From Apricaphanius iberus (lineage: Eukaryota; Chordata; Actinopteri; Cyprinodontiformes; Aphaniidae), in NCBI GenBank assembly GCA_028564705.1, contig JAPXFQ010000483.1:2170001-2234000 (forward strand): a stretch of 64,000 nt of DNA, given 5' to 3'. A program made the translations under genes and the position numbers. This document shows, piece after piece, positions 21,830 through 33,369 of the stretch. The stretch's first letter is position 1. Every line of letters starts with the position of its first letter. The notes beneath the pieces are model-generated. The model did no database searches. It saw only the letters and a list, made by a program, of their open reading frames with translations, and was not told where the DNA came from.

Positions 21830-24800
21830 TCGCTGTTTTTGCTACTTCTGTTTTACCTGGATAACAGCGCTGCCTGCCCGACCAGGAGGCAATACAGCAG
21901 AAGTGACCTGCTGCAATTCAACTCTGTGAGACCGGCTGACGTGCCAAATATCACGCCACAGATTCCGGGTCTTAACCAAAGATATCCTGATACAGAGTCC
22001 AAGAGGAGAAGGAAGAGGTGAAAGCGAGGAGGCGACCAGATACGACTGAGGATGATGTGGCCTAACCCGGCTTCCGCTGCCGTCAATGATCCTGGGGAAC
22101 GTCCAGTCCCTAAGAAATAAAACTGATTAACTCCAGGGAAATGCACATTTTTTTAGGGACTACAAGGACTGCTGTTTGATGCCGTTTACGGAGACATAGT
22201 TAACCAAACACGACCAGGACTTAGACCTGATGATCAACAGCTTTGGAGCAACGCACGGCGGTGAGGTGACGAAAAAAACCCATGTCTTTATATCAACCAA
22301 CGATACTGCACTTCGGTAACAGTAAGAGAACACGTTTGTATCCCTGATGTGGAACTTTTATCAGTATCGTTACGCCACTTCTACCTACCGCATGAGTTTC
22401 CCCAGCTCTTCAATGCAGTTGTTTTTTTAATGTTTTTTTATTTTTATTTTTATTTACGTGTCCTGTCTAGCAGTTTGCCACTCAGAATTGGTGTCTGAGT
22501 ACCAAGTAAAAGCCCAACAGATTTACTTTCCCAAGCAGAGTATTACATCTTTGCTGTAACACGCCACTTGATGTATATGTATTAAATAATCTTTATTAGT
22601 GATTACTGAGGGTTCAATTTCCTGAAGTCATGGACACGAAACCGAGAAAAGAAGGAAGAAAGGAAGAAGGTGAAGAAAAGAAACTGCACCAGCAGAGGCG
22701 CGAACTGACGACACAAGACAGGGAGGCAAACAAAGAAAACAAGAAAACATCCCAGTCCTCCGCTTCTGCCGGACGGCAGAGAAGCGGTAAAACAAAACAA
22801 ACAAAAAAAACGAACTGAACAGAACCACACCAATGGTTCAGATCCAGTAATAAAAATAAAGACTTACACATTCACTACACACAAGCATGGATTAATAAAC
22901 ACAATACTAATGTTTCTGTTAAGCTCTTGGTAAAAGCTAACTAATGACGATAACCTCAGCTCAAGATATGTCCGTACTCACCAATGTCCCCACACCTATG
23001 TGTGTGTGCGAGCATGCAGGTCTGAATAAGGTTTCCCCATGCAGTGATTGATAGCTGGTGTAAGGAACCGTCAATCCGTCCTACAGGAATCGACACAGAC
23101 ATGAAGGAGGCAGGAGACGCATGCATCCAGAGTCCCACAGAGCGCAGGAGCCGCAGGCGGACCAGCGCAGGGCCGATCACCCACCAAGAGAGGAACAGAT
23201 GGAAGCCCCAGGGGAACACCAAGCAGCCGCAATGCTGGGGCCCCGAGAGATCGCAGGGACGAGCCCACGGGCTCCGCCGGAAACCGCTACGCCAGGGCGG
23301 GCCCGGAACAGGACCCGGAGGCCACGGGGATCAGGGGCACCCCGCCCCCCAGCAGCAGGGACCCGCCGAGAGGGGTCCCCTGCCGCCGCCGCCGGGCAGG
23401 AGGCGCCTGCAGCCGATCGACGGACAATACACGCCGCCGCCACCCCGGACCAATACCCACCGCCAACAACCCGGCCCCCCCCACACACCCACACGCCAGG
23501 GAGCCACAGTAAAGCCACAGCGGATGTACGCCCTCCCCAGGCCGCGCCCAGCCAGCATCTGGACATCCAGATCTACCAGCTCCCGGGTCCAGATCCCGCC
23601 CCATGCAGAGGGCCAAGATCTGGGGCCCAGCCAATACCGGACAGCCCCCCCAGATGAACCGACCAGGCAGTAGAACTCATGGAACTGGCAGGAGCTTGGG
23701 CGCCGGGCACGGTCCCCACCGATCCACCGGACGGCACCAACCTACGTACAACCCCGGCACCCCCATAAGAGGTGCCCAAGTCAATCCAAGGAGGATGTCA
23801 GCCCGAAACAGCGGCCGCCCGACACACCGGCCCACCCAGGAAAAGCTAGGCATGCACCAGGACTGAGCCGGGCGGAAACCAAGGCCCCAGGCATCGAGAG
23901 CCATCATCGACCAGCGGGCAGGACCATCCATCATCTTCAATGCAGTTGTTAATATCCATCCCAGAGCACACACCCCTCCTTTGCTTGTAAAACCGTGTAA
24001 AACGTAATACAAAAACTGCGGTCCATCTCCCCTGACGCCATCTTTCTTTGAAGAAGTTGGTCCCCTATTTCACCAAAATGTAACCTACCCCACCAGGAGG
24101 GATAAGATTCTCAATCTCTTCTGTGGGTCAGTAAAAGACGTATATAAGTAATTTCCGTTACCTCCTCTGGGTCAAGGAGACCACAATTGCGTACATCTCA
24201 TCCCCACATACGCATTTCTGCTCTGAAGAGGTAAAAGGTCTCTACAAAGGATATCAAAAATTCTAAACAAGAGTCTGTGCAGTGTCCACAGGCCTATTTA
24301 GACTGCATTAACTGGGATGTGTTTATTGCGGCATGTTGGGGAGATTTAGATCAGTTAGCCGATGTAACATGTTCCTCTGCCGCGTTTTGTAGAGATATTA
24401 TACCATGCAAAAGGATTACCCTAATAACAGGCCATGGTTCACAAAATCTGTCAAATCTTGCATACAGGCCAAGAAACGTGCCTTCAAACATGGGACTGCT
24501 TCTGATTTGTATACATCCATGAAAGACATAAAAAACTAAATTCTAAGGGTTCAACAAGACTATAAAACAATTCTGGAAAATAAATAGGTGGCAGACAACT
24601 TAAGTTCAGCGTGGTCAAGCATGAAAGTCATCACAGGAATCAGTAACTCAGATCTTGACCTAGCAAATGCACTTAATTTCTTCTCCAGATTTGACGCTTA
24701 TGATTTCAGAACAGAAATAAAGGAACTCAATCATAAATTATCTGACCAGAACCATTTTATAATTGAAGAGACAAATGTTAAAAAAACGTTCTCATCCATA

Positions 24801-26035
24801 AATCCAAATAAAAGCTATGGACCGGACAACATCTGTGGTAGACTGCTGTGTTCTAAAGAACTCTGTCCACATTTTTTTTTTTACATTTTCAATAAGCCCT
24901 TAAAAATGCAGGATGCAGAAGTTGTTCCACTTCCCTAGACAAGCTGCCCCAAAGCACTGAATGATTTTGGGCCTATTGCATTGACATGTATTTTCATGAA
25001 AACTTTTGAAAAACTGTTAGAAATGCAATCTTAATGAAGACAAAGTCTGGTCTAGATCGATATAAAATTGCCTACAGGCCACACAGAGGTGTTGAGGATG
25101 CCACAGTCACTTTGATGAACACGCTATTTACACATCTGGAAGGAAAGGGAACACATGCTCAGCTTTTATTTATAGATTTTCTCAACTTCTTTTAACACAA
25201 TTCAACCCCACATCTTAACAGAAATACTTTTAGAGCAATTTGATCTCAGGAAAAATCTTGTTGGCTAGGTTTTAGATTTTTTAACTAATAGAACGCAAGA
25301 ATGTGAGTCAGTGGAGTACTGTCTGATCAGATATATGTTTCTCTACTGCTACCCTCATGGCTATGTTCTGTCTCCTCTTCTATTCATTCTTTACACCAAC
25401 ATGTGCCACAGCAGCAAGGGAGACAGACATATCTTAAAGTCGGCAGATGATTCTGTTATGGTAACCCTTCTACAAGGACATGAAACAAGTCTTTGTCCAG
25501 TTGTCCAGGATTTTGTGTGATAGGTCCTTTTTTACAGATGAACATTTCCAAAACAAAAAATATGTGTATGGACTTTAGGAAACTCCTTAGGGCTAAGGAA
25601 CTCACCCGTATAAAGGGTCAGATAGTGGAGTGTGTCAATAAATATAAATACATAAATATAAACTAAATTTTGTTGCAAACTGTGAGACAGCATACAAAAA
25701 GGGAAACCAGCGTCTACACTCTCTGAAGAAACTGTCCTCCTTTCACTCTGACAGAAAACTGCTCACCATATTCTATTGCTGCTTCATAGAATGAGTCATT
25801 TCTTTTAACCTGGTGTCTTGGCTCAGCGACCTATCCCTAAAAAACAGCTGAATCTGGAATCCCTGCACAGCAGGCAGCTACAGAGGTTACATGGGTCTAT
25901 CTGAGAGGATGGATCCTACCCACTATGCCGTGAATTTCAGCCTCTCCCATCAGGCCGCAGGTACAAAATGCCTGTTTGCAAAACTTAAAGTTACAGAGGC
26001 AGTTTTGTTCCCTCAGCATCAAAATGTTAAATAGC
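21830..26035 (+). mobile_element. Degenerate jockey-superfamily LINE (Rex1/L2-like), interrupted by a retroposon
   Basis: The plus strand shows, in ORF order: an N-terminal stretch (YSRSDLLQFNSVRPADVPN, 21890), an Arg-rich block, and endonuclease pieces (IILGNVQSLRNK region at 22090; FTETWLTKHDQDLDLMI around 22170-22235; YRMSFPSSSMQLF, 22390). After the insertion at 22424-23950 come more endonuclease (VNIHPRAHTPP, 23950; LGQGDHNCVHLIPTY, 24165-24205), the linker (DCINWDVF, 24305), RT start (NPNKSYGPDNICGRLLC, 24800), VLSPLLFILYTN (25360) and SADDSVMV (25440), and the C-terminal SLKKLSSFHSDRKLLTIFYC (25715). Many stops and frameshifts; long dead. Same broad family as the LINE at 28015-31237. 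Confidence 0.8.
22424..23933 (-). mobile_element. GC-rich retroposon of unknown class, copy 1
   Basis: Flanked by a 17-bp perfect target duplication, TCTTCAATGCAGTTGTT (22407-22423 and 23934-23950), that splits an endonuclease codon series of the host LINE. The minus-strand 3' end is A-rich with AATAAA-like words (22424-22455) and another AATAAAG at about 22590, as in poly-A-tailed retrotransposition. The 5' two thirds (about 23050-23930) are strikingly GC- and C-rich and keep open frames in several frames on both strands, which I read as base composition rather than coding. The 3' part (22620-22820) is conserved in a second copy at 46660-46860. No reverse transcriptase was seen. It may be a truncated LINE 3' end or a non-autonomous retroposon. 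Confidence 0.75.
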
Positions 26036-26189
26036 ATTTAGGCTAATGACAGACGACACAGTCACTTATTTAACTTATTAAGTGCATTTATTGACCACAC
26101 AGGAAAAAAAAGCACAGGGCCTAAAATAAAACCGTGGTGACCTTTTGGATCTTAGAGGAGCAGGTATCTAAACTTAACACAAAAAATGC
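26036..26189. other. Junction between two LINE remnants
   Basis: Short stretch between the plus-strand LINE end and the minus-strand L2 fragment. It ends in the L2 text TGACCTTTTGGATCTTAGAG. Nothing else recognised. Confidence 0.4.
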
Positions 26190-27354
26190 CTGTCTGTGAG
26201 AAAGGATGTGAACCATTTATGAACAGCACCAGAGAGGCCGATCTGTTTTAGACGTGTAAAGGCACATTCATACCAGCTTGCGTATCGAAACAGCAGGCCA
26301 CCTAGATTACGTGCTAAGTCTATGGTACCTATGCAGCATGTGGGCATCAAGCTGCGGTAAACTGGCATACAGCAAGTCGCGCACGTCGGCGCAGCAGGCC
26401 TCAGTGCGTCCATGTGGCTGATGCTCAGACGGTCCATCAAGGCGTCCATGCAGCTAATGCGTGAAGTTGGGAAAAATTTAACTTTTGGACAGCAAACGTG
26501 GGGCAGCAACCAATTAGCGACGAGATTCTGGAGTTGATGCCATAGCGATCGGAGGATATTGGAGTGTCAGGAAAGCAGTTAAATATTTTCTTTTAACTTT
26601 CTTGTTATGTTACTTAACACTAGCCATCCCAGTTAGGGCAGCTACGGTACTAAATACGCATTACAAGGAACAGCGGAGCAAAGGGAGGGAAATTGCAGAA
26701 ATAACAGAGAAACAACAGAGAAATCCCAGGTCGCCAGCTGGCACACTGACGTGATGCGCTGTCCGTGTAGACATGGACATCAAAATGTGCAAGCAGCTAA
26801 TTTTAATTTAAAACATCAACTTTCGCATTTTGCTGCCTGGACGTGCTGGCCAGAGTGAATGCTCCTTTAGAAGAACAGTGTGGTCTACCTCTTAGATCCA
26901 GTGGAACCAACACTGTCACCTTGTGAGCATCATAGTTTAATCTAAAATCATTGAAAATCTAAAATCGTCTTGGTGCTGTGATCTACCTTAAAACCAGAAT
27001 TAAATTTCTCTAGGACAAGTTAACTTAAAATAAGCTTTTCTAGAATTTTACTTAGCAATGGGAAGTTAGATACTGGTCAAAAATTGTTTAAATCATTAAA
27101 ATCTACATGCTCTTCTTCAACCGTGGCTTCACTATCGCCTGTTTGAAGGCGGCAGGCAAAGCCCCCGTCTGAAGGGACCAATTTATCATGGTTAAAATCT
27201 CATCTCTAAAAGATCTATAAAATTGCTTAAAAAACGTAGTTGGGATCGGGTCCAAAAAAAATCTGGTTGTCCTCACTGAGGGGAAAACTTTATCAAGCAT
27301 CCCAGCTTCTACCATTATGGCACATCCCTCCATGGATTTGGTCAATGTATTCAC
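26190..27354 (-). mobile_element. L2-type LINE fragment (reverse-transcriptase start to middle), split by a MITE
   Basis: The minus strand reads VEAGMLDKVFPSVRTT, LDPIPTTFFKQFYRS, TGALPAAFKQAIVKPRLKKS (27354-27103), then PVSNFPLLSKILEKL and LEKFNSGFK (27070-26970). After the inserted MITE (26261-26864) it continues RLKQIGLSGAVHKWFTSFLT then DRHF (26250-26175). The same region is on the plus strand at 54960-55560 without the MITE, which fixes the insertion point. Stops and frameshifts throughout. Confidence 0.85.
26261..26864 (+). mobile_element. hAT-like MITE, copy A (inside L2)
   Basis: About 600 bp; aligns over its whole length with 38789-39374 (shared AGCAGTTAAATATTTTCTTT then TAACTTTCTTGTTATGTTA, CTAGCCA..CC(C/T)GGTTAGGGCA, GTGCAAGCA, TTTTAATTT). 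Ends are degraded relatives of GTTCACACC / GGTGTGAAC (GCACATTCATACC, CAGAGTGAATGC). Comparison with the uninterrupted L2 at 55460-55490 shows that it split the sequence around GTTTTAAACGAATTAAAAGAA, with an imperfect 8-bp repeat (TGTAAAG / TTTAGAAG) at the borders. Non-coding. Confidence 0.75.
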
Positions 27355-27540
27355 TTAGGGTTTGGATGGGTTCAAAGTCACCTGGTGACATGGTAATGTA
27401 AAGTTGAGTGTCATCTGCATAGCTATGGTTATAATCTGGGCTAGCGGGAGCATTTAGATGTTAAATAGTAGAGGTCCTAGGATCCAGCCCTGGAGGACAC
27501 CACAAATGATTTCCATCTGCTCTGATGAAAAATTCCTTAA
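27355..27540 (-). mobile_element. L2-type LINE fragment (catalytic YADD region), out of order
   Basis: The minus strand reads CGVLQGWILGPLLF, then YADDTQLYITMSPGDFEPIQ with frame changes, then EYIDQIH. These belong downstream of the segment at 27103-27354 in an L2 ORF, yet on this strand they lie upstream of it, so this is a separate fragment or a rearranged one. Confidence 0.75.
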
Positions 27541-28014
27541 AGACACAAAAGCTTCTTTCACAAGACAATGCTACAATCAGTGCCGGCATTAATGCCAGCA
27601 TCAGAGACACTTTTGGTCCTTCATAACTGCTCAGCCTGTGGTGGCAATTTGCCGCCATCAGCTGCTGTTCAAAAAAGATAACGGCATGCCTGGATAAAAG
27701 GGTATGCAGTATATCCGGGCTGTCAACGAGCAGGGCTACATATAAACCATGATACTTTAGACTGCATGGTAAACAGAGACAATAGTTAGACATAACTTGC
27801 TTTTTATCCTGATTGAAGGCCTGCTGCTCAAGTCTTTTTTGCGAGCTGCTCCAAAAGTTTGCTGTTCTTCACAGACTCTTGAAATGTCTGAAGATCTGGT
27901 CTATAGCATTAAAAGGCCAGAAGACCCCAGACCTCTGCATAACTCCAGTTTACCATCGTCAAGTTTCACACATCATCATGATATCACCCTCTGTTGCGTC
28001 ATGATCTTCATTGA
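27541..28014. other. ryr2 intron 7: nothing recognised
   Basis: Non-repetitive to my eye, between an L2 fragment and the 3' end of the next LINE. Short open frames in both orientations are taken as chance. Confidence 0.45.
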
Positions 28015-31000
28015 TCAGAATCAGAATCAGAATCAGAATCAGAATCAGCTTTAATGGCCAAGTATGACACATACAAGGAATTTGACTCCGGCAACTTTTC
28101 TCTCCAGTACAGAACTTAAATAAGTGAAATTAAAAAACGGGAAAAAAAAAAATAATAAAATAAATAAAAATTAAAAATAAAGGATAATATATACACCAAA
28201 CCAGGGTTATTGTACAGTCAGTATATACAGTAAGTATATACAGCAGTGCAGAGTTTTAGTTTATTGTTCATGTGAGTGGACTCACACTCTGTGACTATTC
28301 AGAGTTCATCAGAGCGACAGCCTGGGGGAAGAAACTGTTCTTGTGTCGGGTGGTTTTGGCGTACAGCGCTCTGTAACGCCGGCCTGAGGGGAGGAGCCTA
28401 AACAGATTGTGGCCAGGGTGTGAGGGGTCAGTGGTGATTTTTCTGGCCCGCTTCCTGACCCTGGCCCGGAAAAGGTCCTCAATGGAGGGAAGATCAGAAC
28501 CTATGATCCTCTCTGAGGACCTGACTGTTCTCTGCAGTCTGTCCCTGTCTTGCCTGGTGGCGGATCCGAACCAGACAGAGATGGATGAGGTCAGGACAGA
28601 CTGGACTATTGCTGTGTAGAATATGGTCAGCAGTTCCTGAGGCAGGTTGAACTTTCTGAGCTGACGCAGAAAGTACAGCCTTTGCTGGGCCTTCTTCCTT
28701 ATAGAGTCAATGTGGGAGGTCCACTTCAGGTCCCGTGTGATGGTGGATCCTAGGAACCTGAAAGACTCTACTGTGGGGACTGGCCTGTTGGTGATTATGA
28801 GAGGAGATGTTGCAGGGGGTCTCTTCCTGAAGTCGACTGTCATCTCCACAGTTTTGAGCGGGTTTAGCTCCAGGTGGTTCTGACTGCACCAGAGGACCAG
28901 CTGTTCCACCTCCCTTCTGTATGCAGACTCGTCGCCGTCACGGATGAGTCCAATGACGGTGGTGTCATCTGCAAACTTCAGGAGTTTCACAGAAGGGTCT
29001 CTTGACGTGCAATCAGTGGTGTAAAGGGAGAAAAGCAGTGGGGAGAGAACACATCCCTGGGGGGCGCCGATGCTGAGGGACCGGGTGCTGGATATGAAGT
29101 TACCCAGTTTCACCTGCTGCCTCCTGTCAGTCAGGAAACTGGTAATCCACTGACAGGTGGAGGGAGGCACGGTGAGCTGGGACAGTTTTTGGTGGAGGAG
29201 CTCTGGGACGATGGTGTTAAATGCAGAGCTGAAGTCCACAAACAGGACCCGAGCGTAGGTACCTGCAGAGTCTAGGTGTTGCAGGATGTAGTGGAGAGCC
29301 ATGTTGACTGCATCATCCACTGACCTGTTTGCTCTATAGGCGAACTGCAGGGGGTCTAGCAGGGGATCCGTGATTTCCTTCAGGTGGGACAGCACCAGTC
29401 GCTCAAAGGATTTCATGACCACAGATGTCAGGGCAACTGGTCTGTAGTCATTTAATCCTGTGACAGGGGACTTCTTGGGAACCGGGATGATGGTGGAGCG
29501 TTTGAGGCAGGAGGGGACCTCACACAGCTCCAGGGAGTTATTGAAGATCTGAGTGAAGATGGGAGCCAGCTGGTCAGCACAGACTTTCAGACAGGACGGA
29601 GACACTCCATCAGGACCTGATGCCTTCTTAATCCTCTGTCTCTGAAATAGTTGGCGCACATCCTGTTCACAGATCGTCAGCGCAGGCAGGGGGTCAGGTA
29701 TGGGGATGGTTTGGGGTGATGCTAGGCCTTTTGTGATGGAGATGGTGGGGGAGGTGGAAGGTGTGAAAGTTGTTTCAAACCTGGAGAAAAAGTCATTGAG
29801 GTCCTCAGCCAGGCGGGGGCTCCCCACAGGGTGGGGGGATGGTCTCCTGTAGTTGGTAATGGTCTGCAGGCCCTTCCAAACTGCAGAAGAGTCGTTGGCA
29901 GAAAAACGCTCCCTCAGTTTTTGGCTGTAGATTCTTTTTCCTGCCTTGATCTCCTTTGTCAGCTTGTTCCTGGCCTGCTTGTACAGGTCCCGATCCCCAC
30001 TCCTGTAGGCCTCCTCCTTGTCCTGGCGTAGCCGTCTCAGTTCTGCAGTGAACCATGGTTTGTTGTTGTTGAACGTGCAGAAGGTTTTGGTCTGCACACA
30101 CATGTCCTCACAAAAGCTGATGTAAGATGTCACAGTGTCAGTCAGTTCGTCCAGGTCTGAGGCTGCTGCTTCAAAGACGCTCCAATCAGTGCAGTCAAAG
30201 CAGGCCTGTAACTGCATCTTTGACTCATCTGTCCATCTCTTCACAGTTCTTACTACAGGCTTAGCAGATTTCAGCTTCTGCTTGTAAGATGGGATGAGGT
30301 GGACCAGGCAGTGGTCAGAAAGTCCCAAAGCAGCACGGGGGACAGAGCGATATGCATTCTTTATTGTGGTGTAGCAGTGGTCCAAAGTGTTCATGTCCCT
30401 GGTGGGACACGTCACGTGTTGTCTATATTTAGGCAGTTCAAGTTTGAGATTTGCTCTATTAAAATCCCCGAGAATGATTAGCACAGAGTCCGGGTGAGTT
30501 TTCTCCACGTCTGTGATCTGGTCGGCGAGGTGATGTAACGCCTCCGTTACACACGCCTACTGTGGAATGTATACAGCGACCAGCACAAACGAGGCGAATT
30601 CCCGCGGTGAATAAAATGGTTTATAGTTTATGAAGAAAGACTCTAGGTGAGGGCTGCATGTCTTCTTTAACACTGTGACATCTGTACACCAACCTTCGTT
30701 AATGTAGAAACACGTTCCTCCTCCCTTTGACTTCCCAGACAGATCCGCGCAGCGGTCCGCTCGGAACAGCTGGAAGCGCGGGAGCTGTAGTGCGCTGTCC
30801 GGGATGTGTTCACTGGACCAGGTTTCAGTGAAGCAAAAGGCGGCAGAACGACGAAAGTCTGAGTTCTTGGATAGGAGAAGGAGCAATTCATCCATTTTGT
30901 TAGGCAGAGAGCGAACGTTCCCCAGGTGTATGGATGGGAGAGCGGTGCGTAATCCCCGCTGTCGCAATTTAACGAGCACACCAGCTCTTTTCCCACGCCG

Positions 31001-31237
31001 GCGTCTCCGTCTAAATCCACAGAGCGCTGCTGCTCCTCCAGTCAGAATCTCCATAAAGTAGTCTGGTTGATTAAAAACCGGTGAAAAAAGTCCGGCACTG
31101 GATAGTCCTATTTGTAGGATTTCCTCTCTGCTCATTTTAATAGCAGAGGGAGTGCAGAAAACTACGCAAAAAAGTACAATTGTATCAACTACTAGGGAGC
31201 GAAGTACCGAGGCGTCCATCCGCGGCGCCATCTTAGA
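28015..31237 (-). mobile_element. Nearly complete Rex1/L2-like LINE
   Basis: About 3.2 kb with a single ORF interrupted by one stop, a 3' UTR (28294-28050) and a 3' end of short tandem repeats, (TTCTGA)n on the minus strand (GATCAGAATCAGAATCAG on plus, 28015-28048), as used by CR1/L2/Rex1-type LINEs in place of poly-A. The 5' end is close to the ATG at 31231, where a different LINE remnant begins. Orientation is the same as ryr2. I could not find a target duplication; these clades often lack one. Confidence 0.85.
28295..31231 (-). pseudogene. LINE ORF2 (endonuclease / reverse transcriptase) with one in-frame stop
   Basis: One frame from ATG at 31231 to the stop before 28295, broken only by TAG at 30559-30557. 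First part (224 residues): leader, RRRRRRGKRAG basic block, then endonuclease motifs HLGNVRSLPNKMDEL, CFTETW, GGGTCFYINEGWC, VLVAVYIP. Second part (737 residues counted from the next ATG at 30508): IILGDFN (Asp/Asn of the endonuclease), GLSDHCLVHL (Asp-His), then RT motifs KASGPDGVSP, YRPVALTSVVMKSFERL, VLFVDFSSAFNT (catalytic Asp), GAPQGCVLSPLLFSLYT, KFADDTTVIG (FADD), FLGSTITRDLKW, and the C-terminal LLPSGRRYRALYAKTTRHKN. It is the most intact of the jockey-type copies here and differs from functional form by at least one nonsense change. Confidence 0.9.
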
Positions 31238-32623
31238 TGTTGGAACAACATGGCCCTGATGGCCCTGATCTCGTTCTGACCCTCCTCCTCACCCCCTCCA
31301 ACCAAGGCTCCTCTCAACTCGCTACGAATTGAGTTGGGGGGTGCTGGTAGAACGACCGGGGCTGCCAGCCTGTTGATGCCGTCCGCCTCCTCATCAACCG
31401 CTGCTGTATCTGGGCCATCAGGGGCCTGTTCAATTCTCAATAGTCTTCTCTTACTCCTCACCTGCTCCGCTGTTTTGTTTCCCAAAGCCCTCGCTATCCT
31501 TCCGTTCAAATCCGGGTCGGCCGGGAAATCTCTCACCTCAAGGTCTCGAGTTCAGCCACACTCCAAAGTTTTGTTCCCTTAAGCCCGCCTTCGATCCTGG
31601 CTGCACTAATCTTTTCCGCATTCCTCTCCGCTGCGTGGGCATGCCTACGATGCTGAGTCAGTCCAACTCCGGTTTTGAATCGGGCTTGGCAGATTTGACA
31701 AGCAAAATCGCCCCCTGGCACTCTCTCCGCCAGCCCCTTGCATTTCGGAACATGACAAGAGATAGAATGCCTGTTCGAGTCTGATCTCCCACATTTTCGG
31801 CATTTGTACAACACCTTCACACAGTATGTCGGACAGCAAAATGCTTCCCGAACAGACCAACGGTTCCAATGTGCACACCACACAACGGACAAGAAGGGTC
31901 CGGACCAGGCAGCAGGATCTCGAGCGCGAGGTCCGTTCCTACCTCTTGGGCCCGGAGTGTTCCTCCCTCGACAACTCTCTCGGTCACTGGAGTGGTATCT
32001 GGGCTTATTCCTTCATCGCCGTCCCCCTCATGACCAGCTCCCCCCCTCCCCTCTTGTTCCAGCCGGGCCTCAGTGGGAGGCTCTACTGGATCAATCATCG
32101 AGCAGGGTGTCTGCTGGCCTCCAACGGGGTCCGGCGCTTCCGCATCACTCGCGTCCACCCCTCTGGCTTGGATCGGTGCTGTCCGACTTCCCAGCTGGTC
32201 GGACTCCTGATTCCTCTCCCGGGTGGACGCCAACCTTCCTGGCACCCTCGCCTCTGTGCCCCCAGTCTCCACTGTCTCAGCTATAGCAGGTTGTGCGGTC
32301 AGCACGACCATCGCGTGTCGGGCCCTCAGTTCCGACCGCAAGAAGGTCATTGATTCGACTCGCACTTGAGGATTATCTGCTGATCTCCCAACTGGGCGCC
32401 CGAGGCTCCGACCCCAATGGTTATCAGCAGATGTCTGCGTTCCGACTGAACAGGACTTCATGACTAGCCCCCCAAGAGGTCGCGCTTCCAACGCATCTTG
32501 ATAAGACCAGCATTGCAGCAATATTACCGTAATATTATTATCAAGCTTGCCGGCACCAATACCACAATATTCTTGCAACGCCATGAAGTCATGGTACATT
32601 CTTAAGACACACCATGCCAGCAA
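31238..32623 (-). pseudogene. N-terminal part of an R2/NeSL-like LINE protein (zinc fingers + Myb-like), frameshifted
   Basis: The minus strand shows, across three frames: a Thr/Glu/Pro-rich leader (32623-31900), a zinc finger CPLCGVHIGTVGLFGKHFAV then RH (about 31890-31825), CRKCG..RHSISCHVPKC (about 31800-31735), a third finger CQICQARFKTGVGLTQHRRH (about 31712-31650), then a Myb-like segment KLWSVAELETL..NGRIARALGNKTAEQVRSKR (about 31570-31440). Zinc fingers followed by a Myb domain at the N-terminus are typical of R2/NeSL/Hero-type LINEs, which use them for target recognition. Frameshifts occur near 31815 (at ACTGTGTGAAGG) and 31535. The catalytic part is absent, cut by the Rex1/L2-like LINE at 31237. 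Confidence 0.7.
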
Positions 32624-33369
32624 TATTATCCCAATATGCCGGCACAGTATGTGTTACAGTCTGTATTTCTGTGCATGTCAATGAAAACTTTGATGAGGGT
32701 AGTCTCAGTGCTGAACATGGAAACCAGTCTGATATATATCAAAGCGACTGGTTAAGAAGATATTTCAATGTTAAAACAATGTTGCTGATGAATAGAAGAT
32801 TAGAGATTGGCCTATGTTAACTATGTGAATCAGACCCAACCCAATGACAGAAAATGTTTAAAATTAAATTGTGGGTAAGATGTCAAGGCTGCAAGAGGAG
32901 TAACTAAGTGGGCTAATGATTTCATCAGGATTTGATTGGTATAACTTTTTGAAATCAGACATTTTCTCTACATTGATGTTAAATGGGAATGACATTGGTA
33001 ATGGGTTTGGTAATGATGTTTAGATTGGCCCTCTAATTTTTAGAATCTTTTCAGTAAAAAGAACTGGCAAATTTATTGCATCCACTGGTGGAATTTAGTT
33101 TAGGTCTGTTTTAAATAAAGTCTGTGCATTTTTAGTGTTTCTGTTAATGATTTAAAAAAAAGAACAATTCATTTCCACCTTTCATAGTTAAACGATTTCT
33201 GTTCAGTCTGTCTTTGACTGACATGCTTTTCAAGTGCCAGTGGATCATTAGTCCTCTGAGACTTCTTTCCACCTAAGACTACTTTAACTTTATTTTTGAG
33301 CAATGGTACAGTATCAATTATGTCTGAAATTTTTGAGAGAAATATATTGACCAGTTTGTTTACTGAGTT
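32624..33369. other. ryr2 intron 7: nothing recognised
   Basis: AT-rich intron; the part nearest 32624 may be the 5' UTR of the R2/NeSL-like remnant. No exon or repeat named. Confidence 0.45.

Noticed and set aside
23044..23866. Several overlapping open frames of 70-209 codons on both strands, Pro/Arg/Gly-rich
   Set aside because: The high GC content of the retroposon removes stop codons in all frames. Copy 2 (46617-47700) breaks these frames by indels, so they are not conserved as proteins.
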